Position numbers and translations under genes: made by a program. From NCBI RefSeq assembly GCF_015689175.1, contig NZ_CP065047.1, positions 434,001-498,000 on the forward strand: a stretch of 64,000 nt of DNA, given 5' to 3'. Positions 8,200-16,345 of the stretch are shown here, piece after piece (position 1 is the first letter of the stretch; each line of letters begins with the position of its first letter). Under the pieces are notes generated by a model, which had not been told where the DNA came from, did no database searches, and saw only the letters and a list, made by a program, of their open reading frames with translations. This stretch comes from Mycobacterium kubicae (GTDB lineage Bacteria; Actinomycetota; Actinomycetes; Mycobacteriales; Mycobacteriaceae).

Positions 8200-9093
8200 C
8201 TACTGCGCCGGCTCGAGGTGCTTGTTCAGGAAGCTGAGTTGGTCGGCGATGACGCGCTCGAAGGCGTCGTCCACATAGATGGCGAAGTGGCCCTCGGGAT
8301 ACACCTTGACCTCGCCGCGGGGGGCCTTCGCCGCGTAGCGCAGGGTGGGACCAGGCGGCGCTACCGAGTCGGTCGCGCAAACGCAGAACAGGATCGGGCA
8401 GGACACCTCTGCGGCGCTGCGCCCCGGTCGGTAGGTGGCAATCTTGAGGCCGATGCGAGCGGCGACCTCGTTGGATAGTTCCACCCCTTCGGGTACCAGC
8501 CGCAGATAGCCCGAGTACGCATCGGGTGCGGTCATCAACGCCAGCTCCCCGGGCCTGCCCGCGGTGCGAATCATCAACGGTGGCTTGCCAGTTGCGGACC
8601 GGGCCAGGTCGCGCGCCGCCTGCACCGTCACGCGGGCCGCAACCACCGGGTTGACCGCACGTAGCGAGGCGATGCCATCGGTGAACGGACACTGGGCGAC
8701 CACTGCGGCGATGCCCGGCACGCGCGCCGCGGTGGCGATCACGTGCCCGCCGCCGAACGAGGTGCCCCACAGGGCGATTCGGTCATGGTCAATCCCGGGC
8801 AGGGTGCGGGCGTAGGTGACCGCCGCCGCCCAGTCGTCCAACTGCATCCCGATGTCGATCAACTGCCGCGGCTGGCCCGCGCTGTCGCCGAAGTTGCGGT
8901 AGTCGAACACCAGGCAGGCGTAGCCGGCCGCGCTGAAACGCTCGGCGTAAGCGTCGAGCCGCATGGTCCGCACCGCGCCCAGCCCGTGCGCCATGACGAT
9001 CAGCGGCGCGTCGCCCTCACTCGCGGGCCGGTAGAGCCAGGCGCTGATGCGGTCGGCACCGGAGGTGAACTCGACATCTTTCCGCTGCGCCAT
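8200..9093 (-). CDS. Alpha/beta hydrolase
   Basis: 297 residues. Oxyanion motif APLIVMAHGLGAVRTMRLDA, nucleophile elbow LWGTSFGGGHVIA (GxSxG), an acid in CATDSVAPPG and the catalytic His in VYPEGHFAIY complete a triad. The fold resembles acetyl-xylan esterase/dienelactone-hydrolase-like cytosolic hydrolases of actinobacteria. The substrate cannot be assigned. It stands in an accessory block absent from the corresponding H37Rv interval. Start at the ATG at 9093. Confidence 0.85.
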   Translation of the reverse strand: MAQRKDVEFTSGADRISAWLYRPASEGDAPLIVMAHGLGAVRTMRLDAYAERFSAAGYACLVFDYRNFGDSAGQPRQLIDIGMQLDDWAAAVTYARTLPGIDHDRIALWGTSFGGGHVIATAARVPGIAAVVAQCPFTDGIASLRAVNPVVAARVTVQAARDLARSATGKPPLMIRTAGRPGELALMTAPDAYSGYLRLVPEGVELSNEVAARIGLKIATYRPGRSAAEVSCPILFCVCATDSVAPPGPTLRYAAKAPRGEVKVYPEGHFAIYVDDAFERVIADQLSFLNKHLEPAQ

Positions 9094-9139
9094 GGTCGCT
9101 CCCTTACTCGAGGCACTTGTCGAAGGTTAGCGATCGGGA

Positions 9140-9916
9140 TCAATACCCGCTAAGCAGTGCGCGCAGCTGACGCAGCGCTTCGGGACCCGCTTGGCTGTGC
9201 CAGCGCGACGGATCGGCGGGGCGTCGACCCCACAGAAAGAGCGCCCGCACGGCCGGGTCGCACTCGATGGTGGCCTGTCCTTCCGGCGCGACCAGATCAA
9301 TGGTGGTGGCCTCGGCAGTCGCGGTGACCAGAACGTCGTCGGTGCCAGGGCAGCGCAAACGTCCGCCAACCTGCTGGCCGGTCGCCAAGTGCAGCGCTTT
9401 GATCCCGCGGGCCATCAATGGCTTGCCCACGTCGCGCACGGTGTGTGTGGTCATCCACGGCTGGCTCAGTGCGTGCACCGATGCACTGTCGTCACCGGTC
9501 ATGTCCCATCGGTGCAGCACCAACTCTTCGCGCATGTGCTCGACGAAAAACCCGGGCGTGACTGTGCGGCCGGTCCATTCGATCTCTTCGTCCGGCGGCA
9601 GTTCACTCGCCGCTTCGGTGGTGTCAACCAGCCGCTCGCAGCGTTCGATGAACGCACTCCACAAGTCCACGTCGGTCATCGCTCGGTACGGTGCCTCCCG
9701 CTCCTCGAAACTGCGGGTCGGCACGGGGTGCTGGTCGATATGCGCTTGCAACACCCGGGCGAACTCCTCGGCGTTACCCGTGTTGTGGATCAGCACATCG
9801 CGCACGGTCCAGCCCTCGCACCAAGTCCCGGCATCCGGTCTGCGAGCTTGCACGGCATGAGCGAAGGCGTCCCACTCGGGGAAGGCCGCGTGAACTCGGG
9901 AAGAAACCGTCACCAT
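9140..9916 (-). CDS. Maleylpyruvate isomerase-family (DinB-like) mycothiol-dependent protein
   Basis: 258 residues with the actinobacterial maleylpyruvate isomerase-family layout. The N-terminal DinB-like four-helix bundle has WTVRDVLIHNTGNAEEFARV and EELVLHRWDMTGDD, which supply the metal-binding histidines, followed by a C-terminal MDMPI domain ending RALFLWGRRPADPSRW. Members use mycothiol and a divalent metal; many are uncharacterised, so real isomerase activity is not implied. It is divergent from the DapB-like reductase gene at 10056, sharing a 139-bp intergenic region. Confidence 0.82.
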   Translation of the reverse strand: MVTVSSRVHAAFPEWDAFAHAVQARRPDAGTWCEGWTVRDVLIHNTGNAEEFARVLQAHIDQHPVPTRSFEEREAPYRAMTDVDLWSAFIERCERLVDTTEAASELPPDEEIEWTGRTVTPGFFVEHMREELVLHRWDMTGDDSASVHALSQPWMTTHTVRDVGKPLMARGIKALHLATGQQVGGRLRCPGTDDVLVTATAEATTIDLVAPEGQATIECDPAVRALFLWGRRPADPSRWHSQAGPEALRQLRALLSGY

Positions 9917-9996
9917 CGCTTCCTCCTATAGCGGTGTCTATCTCATTGAGAGCAAGAGAATGCTCCGAAAATCCTGCTCCTGCAGCGACCGCCGCA

Positions 9997-10005
9997 CAAA
10001 TAATG
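9997..10005. promoter_or_regulatory. 9-bp CAAATAATG element upstream of DapB-like gene
   Basis: The AT-rich word CAAATAATG lies 50 nt before the start of the DapB-like gene at 10056. The same word lies 30 nt before its paralogue at 58085. It may be a shared regulatory site, or chance. Confidence 0.2.
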
Positions 10006-10055
10006 GACTACTGTCTAGAAAAGTTGCAGCGTTGCATCTCGGATGGGAGACCCTC

Positions 10056-11156
10056 ATGGCGATTCGCGTCGCCCACGTCGGCACCGGAAACGTCGGCCGG
10101 TTGGCGCTGGCCGAACTGATCACCAACCCGCAATACGATTTGACCGGGGTGTGTGTATCCAATCCCGAGAAGGTGGGCCGCGACGCCGGGCAACTGTGCG
10201 GCGTTGGTCTCGATGCTCCCGTCGAAACGGGCATCACGGCGGTCAACGATCTGGATGCTGTGTTGGCGACCAAGCCCGACTGCGTGGTCTATTGCGCCAT
10301 GGGAGACACGCGGCTGCCCGAAGCGATGGCCGATGCGATGCGGATCTTGGCCGCCGGGATCAACGTCGTCGGGTCCTCACCGGGACTGCTGCAGTACCCG
10401 TGGGGCGTCATGCCCGACAAATACATCGCCCGCGTCGAAGACGCTGCGCAGCAAGGGAATTCGAGCATCCTCATTACCGGCGTCGACCCGGGCTTCATCA
10501 ACGACCTGATACCGTTCGCGCTCGCCGGGACCTGCCAGCGCATCGAGCAAGTGCGGTGCATGGAGATCGCCGACTACGCGACCTATGACGGCGCGGAGGT
10601 CATGCACTACATGGGCTTCGGCAGGTCCCTGGACGAAAAGCCGATGCTGTTGCAGCCCGGCGTGCTCAGCATCGCGTGGGGGACGGCGATCCGGCAGCTG
10701 GCGGCCGGACTCGGCATCGAGGTCGACGACATCACCGAGTCTGTGCAACGCGAGCCTGCGCCCGAAGACTTCGACATCGCGGTGGGACGGGTACCCAAGG
10801 GCACGCTGGCCGCCTTGCAATTCGAGATCCGCGGCATGGTGAACGGCCACCCGGCGATCGTGATCGAGCACATCACCCGGCTGCGTCCAGACCTGCGGCC
10901 CGACTGGCCGCAACCCGCCGCGGGCAGTGGCTCCTACCGCGTCGAGATCACCGGTGAGCCGTCCTACGCGGTCGACATCGTGCCCACCAGCCGCAAGGGC
11001 GACCACAACCACGCCGCGATCGTCGGCGCCGCGGGCCGCATCGTGAACTCGATACCCGCAGTCGTCGCCGCGCCCCCCGGCATCCGCACCACCGTGGACC
11101 TGCCGCTGGTCACCGGACAAGGGCTGTACACGCCGAACAACTTGGTAACCACCTGA
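10056..11156 (+). CDS. Dihydrodipicolinate reductase-like NAD(P)-dependent dehydrogenase
   Basis: 366 residues. The N-terminal Rossmann motif VAHVGTGNVGRLALAELI resembles DapB, but the rest (GVDPGFINDLIPFALAG, TRLRPDLRPDW) follows a mycobacterial DapB-like family often found with SDR and acyl-CoA genes rather than lysine synthesis. It is therefore probably not the housekeeping DapB. A paralogue with the same architecture lies at 58085-59227. The ATG at 10056 puts the Rossmann fold at the N-terminus; the open frame extends upstream without support. It is followed 20 nt later by an SDR gene, so a two-gene operon is likely. Confidence 0.85.
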   Translation: MAIRVAHVGTGNVGRLALAELITNPQYDLTGVCVSNPEKVGRDAGQLCGVGLDAPVETGITAVNDLDAVLATKPDCVVYCAMGDTRLPEAMADAMRILAAGINVVGSSPGLLQYPWGVMPDKYIARVEDAAQQGNSSILITGVDPGFINDLIPFALAGTCQRIEQVRCMEIADYATYDGAEVMHYMGFGRSLDEKPMLLQPGVLSIAWGTAIRQLAAGLGIEVDDITESVQREPAPEDFDIAVGRVPKGTLAALQFEIRGMVNGHPAIVIEHITRLRPDLRPDWPQPAAGSGSYRVEITGEPSYAVDIVPTSRKGDHNHAAIVGAAGRIVNSIPAVVAAPPGIRTTVDLPLVTGQGLYTPNNLVTT

Positions 11157-11176
11157 ATCGAAAGGAGCCCGGCTAC

Positions 11177-11917
11177 ATGGGACGGGTAGACGGCAAAGTT
11201 GCGCTGATCAGTGGCGGAGCCCGCGGCATGGGCGCCGAGCACGCCCGCCTACTGGTGGCCGAGGGCGCCAAGGTGGTGATCGGCGACATCCTCGACGACG
11301 AGGGCAAGGCGCTGGCCGCAGAACTGGGCGACGCCGCCCGCTACGTCCATCTCGACGTGACGCAACTCGACCAGTGGGAGGCCGCCGTCGCGACGGCGAC
11401 CGGCGAGTTCGGCAAGCTCAACGTGCTGGTCAACAACGCCGGCATCGTCGCGTTGGGGCCGCTGCGCAGCTTCAAGATGGACAAGTGGCAGAAGGTCATC
11501 GACGTCAACTTGACCGGGACGTTCCTGGGCATGCGGGTGGCCGTGGACCCGATGACCGAAGCCGGCGGCGGCTCGATCATCAACGTGTCGTCGATCGAGG
11601 GCTTGCGCGGCGCCCCGGGCGTGCACCCCTACGTCGCGTCGAAGTGGGCGGTGCGCGGCATCACCAAGTCGGCGGCCTTGGAGTTGGCGCCATTGAACAT
11701 CCGGGTCAATTCGCTGCACCCGGGCTTCATCCGCACCCCGATGACCGAACACCTGCCCGAAGACCTGGTCACCATCCCACTGGGCCGCCCGGCCGACTCA
11801 CGGGAGGTGTCCACCTTCGTCGTGTTCCTGGCCAGTGACGACGCGTCGTACGCGACCGGCAGTGAGTTCATCATGGACGGCGGACTGGTGACCGCCGTGC
11901 CGTCAAAGCAGATGTAG
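11177..11917 (+). CDS. Short-chain dehydrogenase/reductase (FabG3/hydroxysteroid dehydrogenase-like)
   Basis: 246 residues of a classical SDR: nucleotide loop SGGARGMGAEHA (TGxxxGxG variant), NNAG motif, Ser in NVSSIEGLRG and active-site YVASK. Conserved C-terminal NSLHPGFIRTPMTE and GSEFIMDGG also fit. It resembles the mycobacterial FabG3/Rv2002 group, which acts on hydroxysteroids and 3-oxoacyl substrates with NAD(H). A strong GAAAGGAG ribosome site lies 11 nt before the ATG. It follows the DapB-like gene and precedes the FAD oxidase by 19 nt, all on the same strand. Confidence 0.9.
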   Translation: MGRVDGKVALISGGARGMGAEHARLLVAEGAKVVIGDILDDEGKALAAELGDAARYVHLDVTQLDQWEAAVATATGEFGKLNVLVNNAGIVALGPLRSFKMDKWQKVIDVNLTGTFLGMRVAVDPMTEAGGGSIINVSSIEGLRGAPGVHPYVASKWAVRGITKSAALELAPLNIRVNSLHPGFIRTPMTEHLPEDLVTIPLGRPADSREVSTFVVFLASDDASYATGSEFIMDGGLVTAVPSKQM

Positions 11918-11936
11918 CGGTGCTATAACCGCGAGC

Positions 11937-13265
11937 ATGCTGCGGAGTCTGACGGGCGCGGTCGGGGCCAATCACGTCATCACCGACCCCGACGTGCTGG
12001 CCGGGCGCAGCGTCGACCACACCGGCCGGTATCGCGGCCGCGCCAGTGCTTTGGTCCGGCCCGGTTCGGCCGATGAAGTCGCCGAAGTGCTGCGGGTGTG
12101 CCGCGACGCCGGCGCGCACGTCACCGTGCAGGGTGGGCGGACCTCGCTGGTCGCCGGCACCGTCCCCGAACACGACGACATCCTGCTGTCCACCGAGCGA
12201 TTGAGCGCGGTCGGCGACGTCGACACCGTCGAGCGGCGCGTCCAGGTTGGCGCCGGCGCCACATTGGCGACCGTGCAACGGGCCGCCGCCGACGCCGGTC
12301 TGGTGTTCGGGGTCGACTTGGCGGCCCGGGACACCGCAACCGTCGGCGGCATGGCGTCGACGAACGCCGGCGGTCTGCGCACGGTCCGCTACGGAAACAT
12401 GGGCGAGCAAGTCATCGGCCTCGACGTCGCGCTGCCCGACGGGTCGGTGCTGCGCCGGCACAGCCGGGTGCGGCGGGACAACACCGGCTACGACATGACG
12501 GCGCTGTTCGTGGGGGCCGAGGGCACCCTGGGCGTGATCACCGAGGTGGACCTGCGCCTGCACCCCACCCCGTCGCACCGGGTGACCGCCGTGTGCGGAT
12601 TCGCCGATCTCGAGGCGCTGGTGGCGGCCGGGCAGACATTTCGGGACGTCGACGGCATCGCCGCGCTGGAATTGATCGACGGCCGTGCGGCAGAACTCAC
12701 CGGCGAGCGGCCCGTGTCGGGAGCCTGGCTGCTGCTGGTGGAACTGGCCGCCGATCAAGACCAGACCGACAGACTGGCCGACCTGCTCGACGGCGTGCAA
12801 CTCTGCGGTGAGCCCGCGGTTGGTGTGGATGTTGCCGCCCAACAACGGCTTTGGCGCACGCGCGAATCGCTGGCCGAGGTGCTCGGGGTGTACGGGCCGC
12901 CGCTGAAGTTCGACGTCTCGCTGCCGCTGCCGTCGATCGGCCGATTCGCCGACGCTGCGGCCGCCTTGGTGCATGAGCATGTCGACGACGCACTGCCGGT
13001 GTTGTTCGGCCACATCGGTGAAGGCAACCTGCACCTCAACGTGCTGCGTGTCCCGCCCGAGCGCGAGGCTGCGCTGTACGCGCCGATGATGGACCTGGTG
13101 GCCGACTGCGCGGGCAACGTCAGCTCCGAGCACGGCGTCGGCACCCGCAAGCGGCCGTACCTGGCGATGTCGCGCGAACCGGCCGATATCGCGGCGATGC
13201 GCACGCTCAAGGCGGCGTTGGACCCGACGGGTTACCTCAACGCCGCGGTGTTGTTTCCGGCCTAG
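11937..13265 (+). CDS. FAD-binding oxidoreductase, GlcD/D-lactate dehydrogenase type (Rv0161-like)
   Basis: 442 residues, close to Rv0161 (449 aa as I recall). N-terminal PCMH FAD domain: ALVRPGSADEVAEVLRV, VTVQGGRTSLVAGTV, VGGMASTNAGG and GTLGVITEVDLRL. C-terminal FAD-oxidase C domain: FGHIGEGNLHLNV and SSEHGVGTRKRPYL, which supplies catalytic and flavin contacts. Probably oxidises a 2-hydroxy acid. Its stop codon overlaps the stop of the convergent TetR gene (shared CTAG). Confidence 0.9.
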   Translation: MLRSLTGAVGANHVITDPDVLAGRSVDHTGRYRGRASALVRPGSADEVAEVLRVCRDAGAHVTVQGGRTSLVAGTVPEHDDILLSTERLSAVGDVDTVERRVQVGAGATLATVQRAAADAGLVFGVDLAARDTATVGGMASTNAGGLRTVRYGNMGEQVIGLDVALPDGSVLRRHSRVRRDNTGYDMTALFVGAEGTLGVITEVDLRLHPTPSHRVTAVCGFADLEALVAAGQTFRDVDGIAALELIDGRAAELTGERPVSGAWLLLVELAADQDQTDRLADLLDGVQLCGEPAVGVDVAAQQRLWRTRESLAEVLGVYGPPLKFDVSLPLPSIGRFADAAAALVHEHVDDALPVLFGHIGEGNLHLNVLRVPPEREAALYAPMMDLVADCAGNVSSEHGVGTRKRPYLAMSREPADIAAMRTLKAALDPTGYLNAAVLFPA

Positions 13266-13813
13266 CCGCCGTTGCCTTTGATGCCGACGGCGTGGCGCAA
13301 CTGAGCCAGGAACTGATCGGCGTCGTCGCTGCGAACCACGTAATGCGAGATGGCGATTCGGATCACCGTGGCCGCTTTGACCGCCGCGTTGGGTCCGGGC
13401 AGGAGCCGTTGCAGCCCCTCGCGCATCTCCGGGATGGCGCCGGACATCTGCGCGAGGACGTGCTCGGGCTCGATGTCGACCATGCGCACTCCCGAGTACG
13501 AGTACTGGTATTCGACGATGAAGCGCAGCGCGGCATCCAGACGCTCGACGCCCTTCAACCCCGAAGTCGCCTTGGCCAGGCCGCGTTCGAACACCTGCCG
13601 TTCGTAGCCGGCGAAGGCCGACAGCAACTCTTCTTTCGACGCGAACCAGCGGTAGAGGGTGGGACGGGAGACACCGGCTTGAGTGGCGACTTCGGACAGG
13701 CTGAGTTTGGTCTTGCCGCTGCGGGCCAGCACCTCGGCGGTGGCCGCCAGGATGCGCTGACGAGTCGAGGTGTCCGCATCGTTGATGTCTGCCGCCTGGG
13801 CCGCCTGGCTCAT
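13262..13813 (-). CDS. TetR family transcriptional regulator
   Basis: 183 residues from the ATG at 13813. HTH region: RQRILAATAEVLARSGKTKL, LSEVATQAGVSRPTLYRWFA, SKEELL. The C-terminal helical domain is of a common mycobacterial TetR type. The frame is open further upstream, but the HTH homology begins soon after this Met. It heads the insertion relative to H37Rv, next to thioesterase and SMP-30 genes on the same strand and an acyl-CoA gene cluster on the other, so control of local lipid catabolism is a reasonable inference. A degenerate form of a local 30-bp motif sits just upstream. Confidence 0.88.
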   Translation of the reverse strand: MSQAAQAADINDADTSTRQRILAATAEVLARSGKTKLSLSEVATQAGVSRPTLYRWFASKEELLSAFAGYERQVFERGLAKATSGLKGVERLDAALRFIVEYQYSYSGVRMVDIEPEHVLAQMSGAIPEMREGLQRLLPGPNAAVKAATVIRIAISHYVVRSDDADQFLAQLRHAVGIKGNGG

Positions 13814-13821
13814 GAGAGAAA

Positions 13822-13848
13822 CCTTACGAAATTTCGCGCGTGTGTCAC
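13822..13848. promoter_or_regulatory. Degenerate copy of the local 30-bp motif upstream of tetR
   Basis: CCTTACGAAA, then nine bases, then TGTGTCAC. It resembles the CCTTTACAAA-N10-AGTGTCACGC element at 15488, 16298 and 34752 but is one base shorter and has mismatches. It lies 9 nt before the TetR start codon. Part of it overlaps the stop codon of the upstream thioesterase, so the match may be fortuitous. Confidence 0.25.
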
Positions 13849-14657
13849 TGGGGCCGCCGGCGTACGAGCACTGACTGCTGGATCGCACCGACCGCGCCCT
13901 GCTCGTCGAACAGGGTGCCGACCGTGGTGCCGATGCCGTCGGGTCCGTAATTGGTTTCCGCGCGAATGCCGATCCAATCCCCGGCGGGGACCCGAAACAC
14001 GTGCACGGCCAGATCGGTGTTGAGGAACGTCCACTTGGTGATGTCGAGTCTGCTGCCGATGCCGTTGGCGCAGTCGGCCACCGCGAACAGGCGCTCGAGC
14101 GGGGTCATCGTCTCGCCGTAGACCAAGTCGACCGTGGGCTTGATCCATGATTCGCCCGGCCCCGCGCTCAAGGGCTCGGTGAGCCAGCGCCAGTCCAGGC
14201 TGTGCACGTAGTTGCGGTCGAAGTCCTTCTCCAAGTTGCGGCTGCGCGCCTCGGCCCGCGGGCGCGGAAGCGCTGCTGCGGCGTGTACCAGTGACGCGGT
14301 GTCCAAGTGCTGCAAGCGCCAGCCGCTGGCACGAGCGACGGGCCGGGGCCGGCCGTCGGGGCCAGGGCCCAGCATTTCGGCGCTGACCAATTCGATCTGT
14401 GTGCCCCGGCGTTCCAGTTGTGGACGCACCCAGAGGTCACCTTCGGCCGGGACCGGTCCCAGCAGGTCGACCACGACCCGGCTCAGCCGGGTGTCGTCAC
14501 GCGGGTTGCACCGCTGCAGGGCCCGAACCAACAGTGCCGACACCGGTGCGGCGTGCTGGATCGCGGCCGTCCACGTGCTGCGCACCAGATCCGTCGCGCG
14601 GAACTTCTCACCGCGCGCGTCGGCGTCGTCGAGAAGCTCGTAGTAGGCGTCGGTCAT
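13845..14657 (-). CDS. Acyl-CoA thioesterase family protein (double hotdog)
   Basis: 270 residues with TesB-like features: LVRSTWTAAIQHAAPVSALL, a mid-protein linker (ARASGWRLQHLDT), and a C-terminal half with NTDLAVHVFRVPAGDWIGIR and TTVGTLFDEQGAVGAIQQSV, the usual hotdog ending. Expected to hydrolyse acyl-CoA esters; chain preference unknown. The next gene, SMP-30-like, lies 7 nt upstream on the same strand, so both are probably cotranscribed from the promoter near 15.5 kb. The stop is 31 nt before the TetR start. Confidence 0.82.
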   Translation of the reverse strand: MTDAYYELLDDADARGEKFRATDLVRSTWTAAIQHAAPVSALLVRALQRCNPRDDTRLSRVVVDLLGPVPAEGDLWVRPQLERRGTQIELVSAEMLGPGPDGRPRPVARASGWRLQHLDTASLVHAAAALPRPRAEARSRNLEKDFDRNYVHSLDWRWLTEPLSAGPGESWIKPTVDLVYGETMTPLERLFAVADCANGIGSRLDITKWTFLNTDLAVHVFRVPAGDWIGIRAETNYGPDGIGTTVGTLFDEQGAVGAIQQSVLVRRRPQ

Positions 14658-14664
14658 GGTCGGC

Positions 14665-15486
14665 TCAGGGCAGGCCGGCGCCGGGGATGTCGACGACCAC
14701 CGCGTCCAGGCGGGACAGCCGGGTACCGACGAGGCGTTTGGGGTAGGCCTCGGTGCTGGACAGCAAGAACAGGGTGCGGCGCTGCTGACCGCCCAGGGCG
14801 CAGGCGGTGGCGATCCGATCGCCCATGTCGATGCGGTCGGTGACGGTGCCGCCGACGGTGATGCGCTGGAACTGATGGGCCAGCGTCATCGAGGTCCACA
14901 CCCCTCCGTCGGTGTCGAGCGCGATGCCGTCGGGCGGTCCGTCCAGGCCGTCGGCGAAGACGCGGCGGTCATGCAGCCCGCCATCGCGGCCGATGGTGAA
15001 CGCGGTCAGCCGCCTGGCCATGGACTCCGCGACGATCAACGTTTGACCGTCCGGCGTGATGACCATGCCGTTGGGAAAGTCGAGGTCGTCGGCGACGACG
15101 GTCGCGCTGTTGTTCAGGTCGAGGCGGATGAGGACGCCGCCGGTGAAGGCCGGCGAGCCGATGTAGGCGCGCCCGGCGCGGTCGACCACCATGTCACCGA
15201 GGCTGGCCGGAGCCAATGCAGAAAGGTCGGTGATCGGGACGACGGTGTCGCCGTCGTAACGCAGGATCTGCTGGGTTTCGGTCGAAGCGATCAGCAGTGA
15301 CCCGTCGGGCCGGAAGCCAAGTCCGCCCGGGCAGTGGCCCGGCAGCGGCAACGTGGTCAGCGACCCTCGCATGTCCGCGGTGTGGACGGCTTCGCCGAGC
15401 ATGTCGGAGAACCACAGCAGCCCTTCGAACCAGCGCGGGCTTTCACCGAAGCAGAAGCCGTCCGACAACGGTGTGGGATCCAGCAT
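14665..15486 (-). CDS. SMP-30/gluconolactonase-like hydrolase
   Basis: 273 residues of a six-bladed beta-propeller. The metal-site residues of the SMP-30/gluconolactonase family are visible: Glu in FCFGESPRW, Asn in DFPNGMVITPDG, Asp in DGPPDGIALDTDGG. Family members are calcium-dependent lactonases. The ATG at 15486 is chosen because homology begins with LSDGFCFGESPRW; longer upstream reading is unsupported. A 30-bp conserved element begins 2 nt before this start, so an operator overlapping the leader, or a slightly downstream start, is possible. Confidence 0.88.
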   Translation of the reverse strand: MLDPTPLSDGFCFGESPRWFEGLLWFSDMLGEAVHTADMRGSLTTLPLPGHCPGGLGFRPDGSLLIASTETQQILRYDGDTVVPITDLSALAPASLGDMVVDRAGRAYIGSPAFTGGVLIRLDLNNSATVVADDLDFPNGMVITPDGQTLIVAESMARRLTAFTIGRDGGLHDRRVFADGLDGPPDGIALDTDGGVWTSMTLAHQFQRITVGGTVTDRIDMGDRIATACALGGQQRRTLFLLSSTEAYPKRLVGTRLSRLDAVVVDIPGAGLP

Positions 15487-15487
15487 G

Positions 15488-15517
15488 CCTTTACAAATCA
15501 CCGCAAAAGTGTCACGC
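15488..15517 (+). promoter_or_regulatory. Conserved 30-bp element, copy 1 (CCTTTACAAA-N10-AGTGTCACGC)
   Basis: First of three copies with identical spacing (others at 16298 and 34752). The middle reads TCACCGCAAA. It lies directly upstream of the minus-strand SMP-30 gene, so it is reversed relative to that gene. Read on the gene strand it begins GCGTGACACTTTTG and ends TTTGTAAAGG. It may be an operator or part of a promoter. Confidence 0.55.
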
Positions 15518-15846
15518 ACCCATGGCGGTGCTGTCAACGCGGAGCCTGTCCTGCTGCTTGCGTCGTGCATTGGAAACGTCAGCCCTTTGGCTGGTGCGGG
15601 GGAGGGTTCGTTCGCGCGGGTGGCCTGGCATGTTTCTGAAACGACTGCACGCCAAAGACAAAAGTTTCTGCTGTCCCCTAGTTGGCTCTGCATGACCACA
15701 CGTCTAGCGGTGGCTAGATTCTCAAGCGACCCCCCACCAAGCGCTTCCAGCCAGGTCAGGGTGTCTCGCTTCCAATGAATGCACGCCTCGGTTCTAGCAC
15801 CGGGGCCCATGGTGGTAGCGGCCTCTGATCCTCGGCGATACGGGTG
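15518..15846. other. Intergenic region without recognisable gene
   Basis: Apart from the 30-bp element at its left edge I see no coding frame with family resemblance, no strong hairpin and no RNA gene. Short open frames here are out-of-phase readings. Confidence 0.5.
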
Positions 15847-16116
15847 TTACTCGCGAATCGGCCACGCTTCGAGGAAGGCCTTGACGGCGCGCTCAACGGC
15901 CAGCCCATGCTCGTTCGGGGTGTAGTCAGAACCCAAGCTTTTGATCACCGCAGTGGCGAGCAGGTGCTCAACGGCCTCTCGCTGCTGGGTGGTTGGTTCC
16001 TGTGCGTCGCGAAGCTGAGCCAGGAGAGCAGAATCGCGACGGGCTAGCTCATCGATAATTACCGTGCGGTGCTCTGGTGCGATTGCGTCGAGAACCGTAC
16101 TCACTGATGTCTCCAT
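15847..16116 (-). CDS. Conserved hypothetical small protein
   Basis: 89 residues, mainly helical and soluble (VLDAIAPEHRTVIIDELARR, REAVEHLLATAVIKSLGSDY, AVERAVKAFLEAW). Composition and codon use look coding, and similar short proteins occur in actinobacteria as far as I recall. No domain, membrane segment or metal motif is evident. It stands alone on the minus strand between the SMP-30 and thioesterase genes, with a start ATG at 16116. Function unknown. Confidence 0.6.
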   Translation of the reverse strand: METSVSTVLDAIAPEHRTVIIDELARRDSALLAQLRDAQEPTTQQREAVEHLLATAVIKSLGSDYTPNEHGLAVERAVKAFLEAWPIRE

Positions 16117-16297
16117 CCCTCACGGCCTCATGCCCAAGCGGTGACGACTTGGCCGTCAGTGTTAAGGACGACTGTTGCGTCTTTACCGTAATACAGCCAC
16201 GCGCCACGGCCTTGGTCGTCAGTTTCGAACGTATCTGCCTACCCATCAGGCGACTGGATCACGTCGACACCAACTACCGGGCCCACCGTCCGTCGCG

Positions 16298-16327
16298 CCT
16301 TTACAAAACATGGCTAGAGTGTCACGC
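16298..16327 (+). promoter_or_regulatory. Conserved 30-bp element, copy 2
   Basis: CCTTTACAAA, then ACATGGCTAG, then AGTGTCACGC. It ends 18 nt before the GTG start of the thioesterase gene at 16346, so it overlaps the expected promoter or leader of the thioesterase-LLM-acyl-CoA dehydrogenase operon. Same spacing as the copies at 15488 and 34752. Confidence 0.55.
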
Positions 16328-16345
16328 TGAGCCATGAGCTGAGAG

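Noticed and set aside
6584..8770. A 728-codon open frame joining the PE-PPE gene to upstream sequence
   Set aside because: The upstream part is the shadow of the alpha/beta-hydrolase gene; the PE domain begins at 8062 with its own ribosome site.
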